64,000 bases of DNA from Nitzschia sp. DOCU1. Lineage: Eukaryota > Bacillariophyta > Bacillariophyceae > Bacillariales > Bacillariaceae. Of the stretch, positions 38,920 through 50,062 are shown in pieces (positions within the stretch are counted from its first letter, which is position 1; each line of letters opens with the position of its first letter). The notes under the pieces were generated by a model. It searched no databases and was not told the origin of the DNA. It worked only from the letters and a program-made list of their open reading frames with translations. Where the stretch lies: the NCBI GenBank assembly GCA_951394045.1, contig OX595988.1, positions 744,001-808,000 on the forward strand. The letters run 5' to 3'. A program made the position numbers and the translations under genes.

Positions 38920-40332
38920 TTATGCGATTGTCAAAAGATACTCCTCCAAACTTTCTGCGTCCGAGGCTTCTCGCAACTTCTTCAAGCACCGAGAAGCAAT
39001 GTTTTGTGCGTAGGTGTGACTGATCCCCATGGCCTCGGCACATTCTGCCAAAGATCGTTGGCGACCATCTGCCAAACCGTATCGCAAACGTACCAGTCGC
39101 GCTTCGCGAGCGTCTAAGTTCCGAGCCATGGCCGCTACAACATCGGCATGCATTTGAGTTCGTTCCGCTAGGTCGACATCGGCCATGAAGTTTTTGTCGT
39201 TCTCCAGTGTGTTCCTGGAGGAGCTTTCTGTACCACTTCTGCTTTGAGAATTATATTGATAATCGAGACTCAAGACTTGCGATACCTGACTCATTTTGAG
39301 TTTGGTCGCCATCACGTCGGAAACGGACATGCCAACGTGGTTAGCGAGTTCTTCCACAGTCGGCTCAGAATCTCCACCATTTTGTTCCACAAGCTCGCTG
39401 TGAGCTTTCATGATCTTGTTCCATTTGTTCTTTTCGCGTTTCGGCAGGCGGATAGGTTCCACAACGTGCGAGTTGCTTAGTTGACCCTTGATCCAGATTG
39501 TAGCATAGGTACTAAAGCGCAGACCCCGATTCGGATCAAAGAGCTCTGCCGCTCGAAGCAATCCGAGACTGCCTTCCTGCACAAGTTCGTCGAACGAGAG
39601 TCCGGACTTGCGGATTTTACCGGACTGCGATTTCACTACCGCATGAACCAGGCCAATGTTGGCCGATACAAGCAGCTGCTTGGCCCTACGGTAGTTGGCA
39701 ACGTGTCTTCTGAGCTGCTTGGCGGAATTCAGACCAGCGACCTTTGCCCATTCCGTACGCGTCGGCTTGCGGCCTTCTTTGGCCTCAAAGTCGGATCGCA
39801 AACGGTGAAGCTTGACCCCTTGCTGAATCATCTTGGCAAGTTCGATTTCCTCTTCCGGGCTAACCCGTGCAGTAGCGTAGTTTAGACCTTTCGCCTTGCG
39901 GAGCGCGTTGACGGCGGGACGAGGAAGCTGTTCTGGAATGCTAGCCATGGCCACCTTCTCGAGATAAGATGCATCGCTAATGTGTGCATCGAGAAATAGA
40001 TTAGGATAATCCGATGCTTGATCAATCTGAAACTGAAGATCGGAATCTAAAATCTCCGACCCGGTGGATCTTTGGAGTTCCTGGAAACTGTTAACTTCCA
40101 TTTCGATATCTTCCTCGTCCCAGTCATCTAAATCGTCTTCATAGAACAAATTATCAGCTATTCGTGACTCCTTTGTAGTGCCTTTGGGCTGAACCAGAGG
40201 GGAGGGCGCTGTGTACGAACTCATCGCTGATCGTTTGATCGAAGTTCTCGCCGACGATGTCGAAACCATGGCCTCGGTACCACCCATCATCGCGATACTA
40301 GTGCACACAATCGCTCCTAATGGACGCTTCAT
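38920..40332 (-). CDS. Sigma-70 family RNA polymerase sigma factor (nuclear, probably plastid)
   Basis: Directs the bacterial-type plastid RNA polymerase to its promoters. The 470-residue protein has region 2 (about 217-290, with LSFDELVQEGSLGLLRAAEL and RGLRFSTYATIWIKG, the -10 recognition and melting helices), region 3 (about 297-370) and region 4 (about 400-455, LRYGLADGRQRSLAECAEAM and the helix-turn-helix GISHTYAQNIASRCLKKLR). The first 22 residues resemble a signal peptide (GAIVCTSIAMMGGTEA), followed by a Ser/Thr/Arg-rich acid-free stretch as in a diatom plastid presequence, though without an aromatic residue at +1. Residues 55-110 are acidic. ATG 40332 is used; the frame to 40347 starts at TTG. 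Confidence 0.93.
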   Translation of the reverse strand: MKRPLGAIVCTSIAMMGGTEAMVSTSSARTSIKRSAMSSYTAPSPLVQPKGTTKESRIADNLFYEDDLDDWDEEDIEMEVNSFQELQRSTGSEILDSDLQFQIDQASDYPNLFLDAHISDASYLEKVAMASIPEQLPRPAVNALRKAKGLNYATARVSPEEEIELAKMIQQGVKLHRLRSDFEAKEGRKPTRTEWAKVAGLNSAKQLRRHVANYRRAKQLLVSANIGLVHAVVKSQSGKIRKSGLSFDELVQEGSLGLLRAAELFDPNRGLRFSTYATIWIKGQLSNSHVVEPIRLPKREKNKWNKIMKAHSELVEQNGGDSEPTVEELANHVGMSVSDVMATKLKMSQVSQVLSLDYQYNSQSRSGTESSSRNTLENDKNFMADVDLAERTQMHADVVAAMARNLDAREARLVRLRYGLADGRQRSLAECAEAMGISHTYAQNIASRCLKKLREASDAESLEEYLLTIA

Positions 40333-41073
40333 CGTTGTTGCTTTCAAGATAACCTTGCGTAATTAGTACAACGATTTCGGACTCGGTGATGTGGAAAATT
40401 ATGTGTCCGACCCTGGCGGAAGGAAGCCTTTGGACGCCAATGTGCTAGCTTGCCACGCCAAAGGCCCGATGACTCCCGCCACAACAACAAAAGCGATGGG
40501 AGCTGGCAGACGATGGATTCGCCTTTCCGTCAGCAACGACAGGCAACACAAAGAGGAAAAGGAGGCAACGTATCTTGCGATGACGAGATCGTGATTCATC
40601 GCTTTATTTTGTTGGCTCCGGACCGCTGCGTCCCTCTCTAGGGAAACGGCATTTTGATTGGAGAATAACTTGTCGCAGCTATTTTCAATTAACGATTGCT
40701 GACATACGTGGCCCCTCGGACTTTGGGGCGAATCATGTGATTGGTGTGCACACGTGGAGCCATCGCCAGAGACAGCGCATTATTCATTCGGAGTTGGCAT
40801 GTTGCAAAGCCGGAGGATCTATTTTCCCTGGAAGAAATTAGTCGAGAGAGGGAGTCACCATTTTTGTCATTGAAAGAATGAAGTGAAAACGGTGCTGCTT
40901 CACTACGGTAATTGTTACTGGAGCAGCGAAGAAAGCTCAAATGATACTACATGTCAACAAATGTAGCTTTGGTCCATTCAAAAGTTAGGGGCGGCATGCT
41001 GCTACCACAACTTTTGGTGATAATTTTGGCACTCGGGCGAAGCCCAGCCTTGTCAACTACCTTCGACGATAGG
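40333..41073. other. Intergenic, sigma factor promoter side
   Basis: 741 bp between two same-strand genes, holding the sigma-factor promoter and the 3' end of the first potassium-channel gene. Only short frames are present and no repeat was recognised. Confidence 0.4.
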
Positions 41074-43919
41074 TTAGAGGATCATTATATGACTGTGTCT
41101 CTTCTCCTGGGCCCTAGTTCGCAAATCTTCTCCACCACCGCCGTTTTGCTCCTTTACATCATTGAGTAGCGAGTGATCAACCTGAATGGTACCATCATAA
41201 TCCCGGAATAGAACATCGCAGAATCGGTAGCCCACACACAAATCCACGTATTCGTAAACTTTTTGCGCGTACACAGAGTTGGCATCGGCGTTTGAAGTAC
41301 CGGAGAGACTGACAACAATCTGGTCGAAATGCACGCTCGCCCGAACTGCTTCTGGAGTATTCATTTCAACGGGCCAATGACCCCCATTGAGACGGATAAG
41401 TTCCTTAGCTTCTTGTCTCAAAAGAGGGGAGTGCTGGTCAAGAACATGCCTCACATGCCACACCCTTTTAAAAAATGGATGTTCCTGCGATTCAAGTTCC
41501 AACTTGACAAAGATCTTTTTGGCCACTAGTTTCCCCGTGGGATCTTCCTCCATGGTCTGGTGAACTCGAGTGCTTGTAATCAACGATCGAAGTGTTTCTT
41601 GTGCCCTCTCTAAACGATCACGAGTTGATGCAATGAAGGATGCGCCTGTCGCAGACCCTGCTCCTTGCCGTCTAAGGCCGCGTCGTTTCCCCTTTTCCCC
41701 CCGCCGGCGCGGTCCTCGTACAGCGTTTCGGAGGGCCTGGGACGCCTGACTTTCGTCGATACTCGCAACCAAATTCATGGTGGCGTCGATGATTTCGCCT
41801 CCGTGATGACCCGAACGAGAATTTAAGACGCGAAATTCCATCAGTGGACATGGCAGTTTGCTTGGCGTGAATTGGAAACCATCCCCTTTAGAGTCCTCTA
41901 ACTCCACGTCTAGCGATAAACTACCACTGCCACTGTCACTCGCGTTTTCTCTGGCTGCTTCTTCCTCGCTACTGCTTTCATCGTCGGCGCCCATGAGGCC
42001 TGAGCCGTACCGAATGACTATCGGATCGCTGAACTCAACCTGCGCGACAGACGCGACTCTTGACACTTTGGCAAAGAAAATTGCTCCACACATAGATGCA
42101 AACAAAATGCCAACAAAGGACTCCAGTGTTGTCAAAATAGTGATACCAGTACAAGCCCTAATGTCCTCTGATACCTTGGATGTCCCCGGGTAGATAGCAC
42201 CATATCCCTAAGAAGCAGAGAGGAGCATGAGACTTGGGATACTACAGCACAAATCCAGTGGTACCGACCCAAAAATAGGGGAAATGACTCACCACTGTGC
42301 TAAACGTCGTCCAGCTGAGTGCATACGCGTCCACGAAATCTGCTCCTCCGGTTACACCAAAATATTGACCATTCACATAGATGCAGTCAGGTCTGTGGTA
42401 GCCGATTCCCATGATAATGAGGGCGAAGGAAATGGTCAAGAAGTAAAATGCCGCGCAAGCTGAGAGGGCGACAGCCAGGAAGCTACTTCGAAAGGCCCAG
42501 TTGAGATACGTGTACACCACTTCATTCGGACGAAAACCAAACAACTGGCAACTGTTCTTGTTGTTAAGAGTGTCTTCGTAGATACCAATGCTGATTCCAC
42601 CGTGAAGACCAAGATGATTCGCCGCGCGGAGCAGCGCATTGCTCTTTATCGAAGACTAGAGGGGAAGAGTTAGCAAAATCGAATGCGGGGTACTCCAACG
42701 TTAAAATCATAGGTCAAACTCACATCCAGAGCTTGTAATCGATATTGAGTTGATCTTCGACGTGTTTTGTTATTTTGCGATTGAGATTCCTCGTCGCCAA
42801 TCTCTTCTTGAATACCGCTGGCGCGATCCACGTCGTCCTGGTGTGGTATTCGGTTCACGACCAGCCTTCCGCGTACTGACATATTTGATAACATAGGGTC
42901 ATCACCATTGTCGCTTTCATTATCTTCTTCGACGCCCCAAAAAGGGTTAACGAGTTTTTTCCCCAATTTGCCAAGCCCACGTCTCCGCCTTGTAAAAGGA
43001 GATTGAGGGGTCAAACTCGACTCTGTACGAACAATCTGCAAAGTCGTAAAGGTTAGTACACGAAAATGTCCACCGTTTGGAATGTCGATCAAATGATCCT
43101 ACCATGAGACTACGCATGATTTAAACTTACAGCTCGATGGCCTCGGACTCCTTCCTTTCCTGTTTCCAAGTCTCTTACTAACGATGTTCGTCGATTTTGC
43201 TCGAACCGAACCGAGGCACTTGGACGACGCCCCGAAGAGTCCGCAAAGTCTTTGTGATTGGGTCCAAAAACTTCCTCCATCAAGCTACTTTGAGATGACG
43301 TAATGGAAGTAACACTGCCTTGTACGCTTGGATCGTCGGAAGATTCACCAGCAAGCAATTGTAAGGATTCCATAATGTCGCGTTCCGACGTGCGCACTCC
43401 GCGAAAGGAAACTTTTCGGATATATGGCGAATGTGCAGAAGAGTCTGCGTCTGAGCTACGACGATCCTCGTCATCCGATGAGTTCGACATGACGATTTCT
43501 TCTTCATATTTATCCAGATGCTCCCCAGCAGAGCAATCTCTCAGTGTTGAAGACGATAAGACTTGATCAACATCGTAAAATAAGATCCCATGCTCCGCAA
43601 GATTTCCGCCGCCACCATCCATGACTGATTTTATTGTCAAATTCGAAAGCGGCGGTGTCTTCTTCGCGGGGCTTTTCTTGGACGTTTCCGGGGGGATGAT
43701 TGATGTCTCGTGGTGCTCGTCGGGGTTGTGCAATTCCGCGAGTTTCGAGGACGAGTCAAAAGTATCATTCGCTTCAGCTTCACTCGTATCCACCGAGAAA
43801 GACACCACTGGCGCTTCGTCGTTCAAAGCCTGGCTTGAAGCCTCATCAGCACGTCCTCCAGTTCCCGCTTCAGTTGGGCTGCCGTTGCCCGTCGACGATA
43901 ATGGCAGTTCGGAAGACAT
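41074..43919 (-). CDS. Inward-rectifier-like K+ channel (Kir fold), copy A
   Basis: Exons 43919-43131, 43035-42724, 42655-42293 and 42207-41074, all phase 0, give 865 residues. Order: a Ser-rich cytoplasmic N-terminus of about 260 residues ending in LETGKEG; a basic linker; M1 (SACAAFYFLTISFALIIMGI); the pore helix and filter SWTTFSTV/GYG, split by intron 3; M2 (LESFVGILFASMCGAIFFAK); and a Kir-type cytoplasmic beta-sandwich beginning VEFSDPIVIRYGSG and containing HPFFKRVWHVRHVLDQHSPL and FDQIVVSLSGTS. Two membrane helices plus this C-domain define the Kir class of tetrameric K+ channels. M2 has Ala where strong rectifiers have an acidic residue. An acidic insert of about 55 residues follows the first C-domain strand. 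Confidence 0.9.
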
Positions 43920-44560
43920 GACAATCTACAAGTACCTGGTACATGCCTTATCACGATGTCAAAATCCCCCCGTAAACCTATCTTTCGATGAATGCATTAA
44001 CAGGATGCATGATTCGAATATCGGTAAAGTACAATGATGATCGGAGAGAGTGAGAAACAATCTGACAGACAAACTTGGAGATGCAACGACGCAAAGAAAG
44101 AGACGAGAAGTGTGATGTGTGTGATCACTCTACCGTCGTGAAGTAGCATCGAGGTGAGAGAGCGCGGCGCGCGTGCGCGTTGTGGTGGCGATCCGTCACA
44201 CGTAATCAGAGCGTACCAGCAGCGGCCGGTGTACAGACATCATTGAGCTACCGGTACGCGATGCGACGATAATAATATAATAGAATAGAATAGTTCGATA
44301 GTGATGAATAGGATGTCAATGACGCACAGACAGTATGTATTCGAGTTTTATTTCAAAAACCTTACTACCGGTGGTAGCTGCTGTTCCTACTCCAAGTACC
44401 GGTAGTCAAAACTGCAGCTGTCGATCTTCCATCGTGGTCAAGTACTACATAAAACGCGTGTTGCTTTGAGGCCAAACACAAGGTGCTATTGGAGTAGGAA
44501 AATAGGATTGATCGAATAAACTTCTGGAGTTCCGAGCTTCTCATTACGGTTAAACTACTA
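43920..44560. other. Spacer between tandem potassium-channel genes
   Basis: 641 bp with the promoter of copy A and the 3' end of copy B. It has a GCGCGGCGCGCGTGCGCG patch near 44160 and two copies of the palindrome TACCGGTA (44249-44256, 44397-44404). Confidence 0.5.
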
Positions 44561-47267
44561 CTAGAGGATGAATATCTGCCCATGAGAGCTGACTTCGACG
44601 CGATCAAAGAGATCTTCACCACCGCCACCTGATTGTTCCAGGACATCGTTCAGTAATGCGTCATCGACATTCAAGGCGCCAGTGGTGTCTCGGTACAGGC
44701 AATTGGCAAATTTATACCCCACGCATAGATCCACGTAGTCGTATACTTTCTGTGAATAGACGGTATTGCAGTCTGCGTTCGAAGTTCCCGAGAGGCTGAC
44801 CAAAATCTGGTCAAACTTGACACATGCTCGAACCGCTTTGGCGTTGTTCAGAATCTGGGGCCAGTGGCCATTGTTAAGTCGGACCAGTTCTTTTGCTTCA
44901 GGTTTCAAAAGAGGTGATTCGTGGTCCAAGACATGCTTACCAACCCATACTCGTTTGAAGAATGGATGGTCTTGGGATTCGATTGAAATTTTGGTGAAGA
45001 CTTTACGAGATGCAAGTGACTCGGTTGGGTCAAAGTCGTTCTCGTCCACATCTGTCTTGCTGCGTCTACTCTCTTCCATGGGGTTGGTCTTTAACATTTC
45101 GCGAACCTTGGCGTGAGCTGCAGACCACTGTTCCCTCTCTGGAAGTTCCGCGTCCAAAATTTCTTTGTAAGTGCCGTTTCCCTTTCGCTTTCGCTTTATC
45201 CTTCCAAGAAGCAGCTTCGCTGCGCCCCGTAATTTTGGTTCTACTTGTCGAGCGTCCACGCTTGCTGCAATGTTCAAAGATGCGTCAATGATTTCGCCGC
45301 GCTGTTGTCCATGAAGCTTGTTCAAAAGTCGAAATTCCAGCACAGGACAATGGATTTTGCTCAGCTCACTACGATGAATCTGAGGCAGGACGTCAAGCGA
45401 ACGGCTGCCGTCAGTAAGCTCCTCGCTTTGTGATGAATGAGAGTGGTCATCTTCTTCGTCTTCGGTCCTACTGCCAACCCCCGTACCGTATCGAATCAAA
45501 ATGGGATCACTGAACGTTACTTGGGCAAAGGATGAAATCCGAGTCAGTTTGGAAAGAAAAATCGCACTCCAGAAACTAGCAATCAAAATCCCGATGAACG
45601 ACTCCAATGTGCATATCACGGTTATAATGAAACATACTTCATCGCGGTCTGTTGTTACTGATGTCGACGGATGGACGAGTCCATAGCCCTGACAAGATAC
45701 AATGTTGAGCCTTACTTATCGTCTCTAGCCGCCAAAAGAAAATCGCAAAACTTACCACAGTACTAAACGTCGTCCAGCTGAGAGTATACGCGTCCATGAA
45801 TGACACACCAAACTCCTTTCCACCCACAGTTATGCAATACGGCTTGTTCACACCGATGCCGTATATCATCAATGCGAAAACAACTGTCAATGTGAAAAAC
45901 CATGACGCCGCTGATAGAAATAGGGGTAGAAAATTGCTGCGAAATGCCCAAAACAAGTAGGTGATGACAAGTTGATTCGGTTTGAATCCAAAGCACGCGC
46001 ACCCATGCTCGTCGTCGCCAGCCATTATCTCGTCGTAGAAGCCGGGGGAAAAGCCAAAGTTTCCGCGTTCGTCTCTGATCGAAGCCTGGGAAACAAAAAT
46101 GTCAGGTTCAAATCCTCACCATTTTTTACTAACATTTTTCGTAGCACTCACATCGACCGAAACAATCCGGTATTGCGTATCGTCGTTCATTGGAATATGG
46201 GATCGTGATTTGAAGGCCATGAGACCATTTTGTATACTGCCCATAGTGCCCCGTCGTCCTTTTCCATACTTTTTTTCATCCGAATCATTACCATCGGCTT
46301 TCTTTTTCCTGAGTCCCCAGAAATAATTGTTTTTCATTGCCTTCTTCGCGCGCTTTTGTAATCGGCGCCGTCGCACCTGAGGATTTCGTTCGTCGACATC
46401 CCGAATCTGCAGAAGAAACAAAGCGTTCTGTTAAAATCTACTAGCCTACAAGAAGCCAACAATTCAGACTCATCGTACCAATGCACACTGCGCCCGAGCT
46501 CCATCACGCCCTGTTTCCAAATCCACCGTCCTGGACATTCGGCTAGGCTGATCCACCAATTTTCTTGAATCGCCCTGGTAACCAAACATTTGGCGTCGCT
46601 TACTGGACTGTCTCGGATTCGATCGTGGACGCATCCTTCCTGAATTGTGATCCTCATGGCCATCGCTGTGATCGTCGCTTTCATCATTGACCCCGATATC
46701 ACCAAATGATACGGAATGACCACACTGTCTCGGCATCATGTCTTTCCCGGATCTTACTGATGACATGGTTCCAGAATCCCCAATCACAATATCCGTATCC
46801 ATCAAAGAGTGTTCGTCCATGGAATGTTCCTCCACAGATGCAAAAGATCGCAGAGGTGACGACGGATGCATGTGAAACTCGTCCTTCAAGGCAACCACGT
46901 AGTCCCTCCGCTTCGGCCGCACGGCTTCCAAATCACCACCCGCGTCATCCCGTAAAGAGTGAGTGTCGCCAGTATAGTCATCATCCGCTTTGGCAAATGC
47001 AATTTCGTCATCGTCGTCGTTGTTGTCGGGATTGTGCTCCTGGGGTCCCAAAATACCCAAAGAATTCGCAGAAGAAGTAGCCCGAAATCCGCTCTGAGTA
47101 TTATCTGCAGCGTCCTTAACCCCACCACTATTGGACACCAAGCCTTCTTCTAGTAATATTTCTGAATCTTCCCCGATTTGCGTCTCGCTGCTGCCTTCCG
47201 TACACGTATTGTGGTTGTCTTCCACACTCCCGGGCGCAGATATGCCGTTTGCGCCTTCGTTTTCCAT
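44561..47267 (-). CDS. Inward-rectifier-like K+ channel (Kir fold), copy B
   Basis: Exons 47267-46479, 46406-46152, 46085-45756 and 45688-44561, all phase 0, give 833 residues. The ATG at 47267 makes exon 1 exactly 789 nt, as in copy A, which supports this start over the TTG at 47354. The architecture matches copy A: a Ser/Asp-rich N-terminus ending in VDLETGRDGARA, M1 (ASWFFTLTVVFALMIYGIG), SWTTFSTV/GYG at the same splice position, M2 (LESFIGILIASFWSAIFLSK), and a C-domain with FSDPILIRYGTG, HPFFKRVWVGKHVLDHESPL and FDQILVSLSGTSNAD. The C-terminus QIFIL resembles copy A's HIMIL and may be a shared sorting or PDZ-type tail. The tandem same-strand copies are clearly paralogous yet well diverged. 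Confidence 0.9.
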
Positions 47268-47948
47268 TCTCTGGGAATCTTGCGCAGCTTTTCGCTGGAG
47301 TCCTTCTACTGAATCTGGTACACAAGTGGGTTCTGTCTCTCTAGTAGACAACAAGAGCCCACTGCAACTAGAGCACTAACGACGGGTGCGTCAAGTCGTT
47401 GTTTGCGGAAGAGCAGCAATAGATATAACGGTGTGTCTTCCCTTCCAATCTTATTCTCTTCTTCATCCCGCATCATCAGGCAGGCATCAAATTCATACGG
47501 CCTTTTGATACCTTTGCGCAACTAAAATGGCCAGCGACGGCAAGCTCCCTCCAACATACGGTCGGTGGTGGTACTTATGTACCCAGGTACTGACTGTCTG
47601 TGTGTATCGTACGGTCGCGCGCGCCAGCAGCAATGGCACTCGGATGACGTCCGACACTTCGTACGAGTACCTTCGTATCAGATTGAAGGTACTGTACATA
47701 CGTAAGTACTGTCCACAGTATCGTAGCTGTGCGCGCCTCCGACCGAAAGGAGAGCGACGCCAACCATGGCGGTGTGAGGATGATGAGAGAGGATTCCATT
47801 TTTGACGCCGCGTCGGCGGCAGTTGTGACTGTGCCGTCACACGGATGGTGTTTCGACTTTCAACTTGTTATTGCTCTCCGCATGATAGTTGTGCTGTACT
47901 TGTAGGCGTGGATGAAATACGATCGTCGTAATCAGCGTTTCTTTAAAC
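47268..47948. promoter_or_regulatory. Head-to-head region, potassium channel B and EPL1
   Basis: 681 bp. A short inverted repeat GTGAC-tgtgcC-GTCAC lies near 47825-47840, resembling paired CRE-like half sites, about 115 bp upstream of the EPL1 ATG. No accepted ORF. Confidence 0.4.
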
Positions 47949-49713
47949 ATGTCGATGCATAAAGCCACGTTGAATGTTTATCAAAAGGTTGCCATCATCC
48001 GAAAAGCGGACGACGTTCTCTCGTATGAAGACAGTGAAGGAAACGTCAAAACAATCACGGATCTGCACCTGGCAGCAGCTGCTACTGTAAGTCGGTCTTT
48101 CTAGTCTCTTTTTCTTTTAAAAGTGATATCTTTCTCTAATCCTGCAAAACTAGACACCCATCCACAGGGCCAAACCCAAGCACGACATTCCTGTGCCAAA
48201 GATTCGTGATGTGGAAACTTACAATACTGATATTCCCGCCAACTACAAATGCCCAGTGGCTTACGTGAGGCATCGAACGCCATCGCAAATGGAGTTGCGC
48301 GATACCCTGGAATATGTCATTGACGCCGAGGACGAAGTTTGGCTGCTCAACAATGCCAAGTTTGGGAGAGCATCTTCTGCGCAAACAACATCTTCTGGGC
48401 AAGACAAGAAAAGACCCGCTAATAGTAGTAGTACTAGTGGGGAAGATAAGGGAACGGTGCAGCTACCACTTGATATGCTTGAAATCATGATGGATGTTTT
48501 GGAAAAGGCAACCGCGTTCGAAGCGATTGTAAGGCTGGATCAGGCCGAGAACTTGATTCTACAAAGGCTTCCACAACTCTATCATATGTACCCAATCAAA
48601 GCAAAAGCAGGCGTGGTCACCATCAAGCATGTCCTCACGGATATCTATAATTATTGGGTCTCCAAAAGGTCCAAGCTGAAGCGTCCACTCCTAAGACGGT
48701 TCTGGCCAGTCACCTCGAGCGAGGACACCAATCCTCATTTGGTGTTTCGTCCGCGCGAAAAAGAAAAGTACAAACTTCGTAAGAAACGACAAAATGATAT
48801 GGAGGCGTATCGCAAATTGGAGCAACTGAAACAGGATTTTGATCAAGTTCGACTTTTGTGTCAACTCGTCAAGCAACGAGAAGAGCTCAATCGAGCTCTC
48901 GTCTTACTTCAACGCGAATGGTTTCGGCAAAAGATTTATGAAGCAATTGACACAAGTGGGCGACCTCGAATTTCAACAGATCTCGATAAAGGTCAATTGG
49001 ACGCCTTGATGAATGTCGAGAAGCACTTTGACGTGCACGATGGGTCTCGAAAGAAGAAAGCTAGGCGAGGCAGTCAGTCCGGAGGCGCTTCATCAAGGAG
49101 CACATCCCCACTTCCAGACGGGGGAGGTATGAGTACAATGTACATGTCAGGAGTGACAGCCATGGGCGGGGGTCAAACAGAATCGAATAGGAAACCAGTC
49201 ATCATAGCGGGGCACAATCATGGAGAGCCGGCACCCAATTTCTTGAACCCCCTGTCCACAAGGGAAGGCTACCAAACGTCGTGGGAGGGCATTCCACCAC
49301 ACGTCACAAGTTTCGTGAATGCCAAACCCGAGCCGACGTTCCGCTTTCGACACCGCCCTCGCGTGGGACGGGGTGGTCGCTTGTGTATAGACCGTATGCC
49401 ACTGCCCATCAATCCAGATGTACCGATGCCCACTTTCTTTCGTGCAGGAAACAGCCAAGCCTATCTCAATGAGCCCAAGAAGCGTCTGGTGGATTTGCTA
49501 CCACCGCCTCTTGATCGTGTGCGATTAGCCCAACGAATCGAGGCGATTAGTTTGTCAGCTCTCAAGGAAGATTACGAGACTCCACCCGGTGGAATTGCTG
49601 GCCCAGAGGGTGAAGAGAATGATGGCGAAGTCGTTCTGGTTCCTGTTAAGGATTGGCTCAACACCGACGATCAGCTTTGGGGCGAAGAGAGATACCAAAT
49701 AGGTCCCATTTAA
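47949..49713 (+). CDS. EPL1: Enhancer of polycomb-like protein (EPL1, NuA4 complex)
   Basis: EPL1 anchors the catalytic Piccolo module (Esa1/Tip60, Yng2/ING) of the NuA4 histone acetyltransferase. Exons 47949-48086 and 48154-49713, phase 0, encode 565 residues. The EPcA region is seen at about 50-110: TPIHRAKPKHDIPVPKIRDV, the IPANYKCPVAYVRHR segment, and an acidic YVIDAEDEVWLL, which matches the family's Y-x-x-D-x-x-D-E-x-W-L signature. Downstream come VDLFEKATAFE-like helices (LEIMMDVLEKATAFEAIV), a lysine/arginine-rich helix, and disordered Ser/Gly sequence. The 46-codon first exon is required for the usual N-terminal block; without it the frame would start only at GTG 48193. Nuclear by family. 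Confidence 0.88.
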
Positions 49714-50062
49714 CAGGCTACTATACGAACGAAAGCTGGGAAGAATGAATGACGTTCAAGCTCGTGGTCCCCGATTGCTGATTACGAGATGCGATGCCAT
49801 GTTGTTGTTTGTAACGCTGATTTTAATGAAAGCAACATATTTTTATTCTTTATTTCTTGGTACACTATGGATATCCTATTCTAACGATGCATAACGGCTT
49901 GCTGCCGCGGTAGTCATCTATGGTTTCTGTTTTACATGGAAAGGTCTCAAGTTTCTTGAGTATCGTAGCAAGATGCAAGTGCAACGGGATGTCCCGGCTC
50001 GCAGACATCGGGAGGGTAGAGGTGTAACATACATTCGCGGTCAAGCCCCTCACATCGATTGG
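49714..50062. other. Tail-to-tail spacer
   Basis: 349 bp between EPL1 and Pumilio stops. It is AT-rich near 49815-49860 and shows no feature beyond the expected 3' UTRs. Confidence 0.45.

Noticed and set aside
33525..47605. Shared ACTGTCTGTGT near 33540 and 47590
   Set aside because: An 11-base match flanked by diverged sequence in low-complexity GTAC/GTCT-rich DNA; too short to call a repeat.
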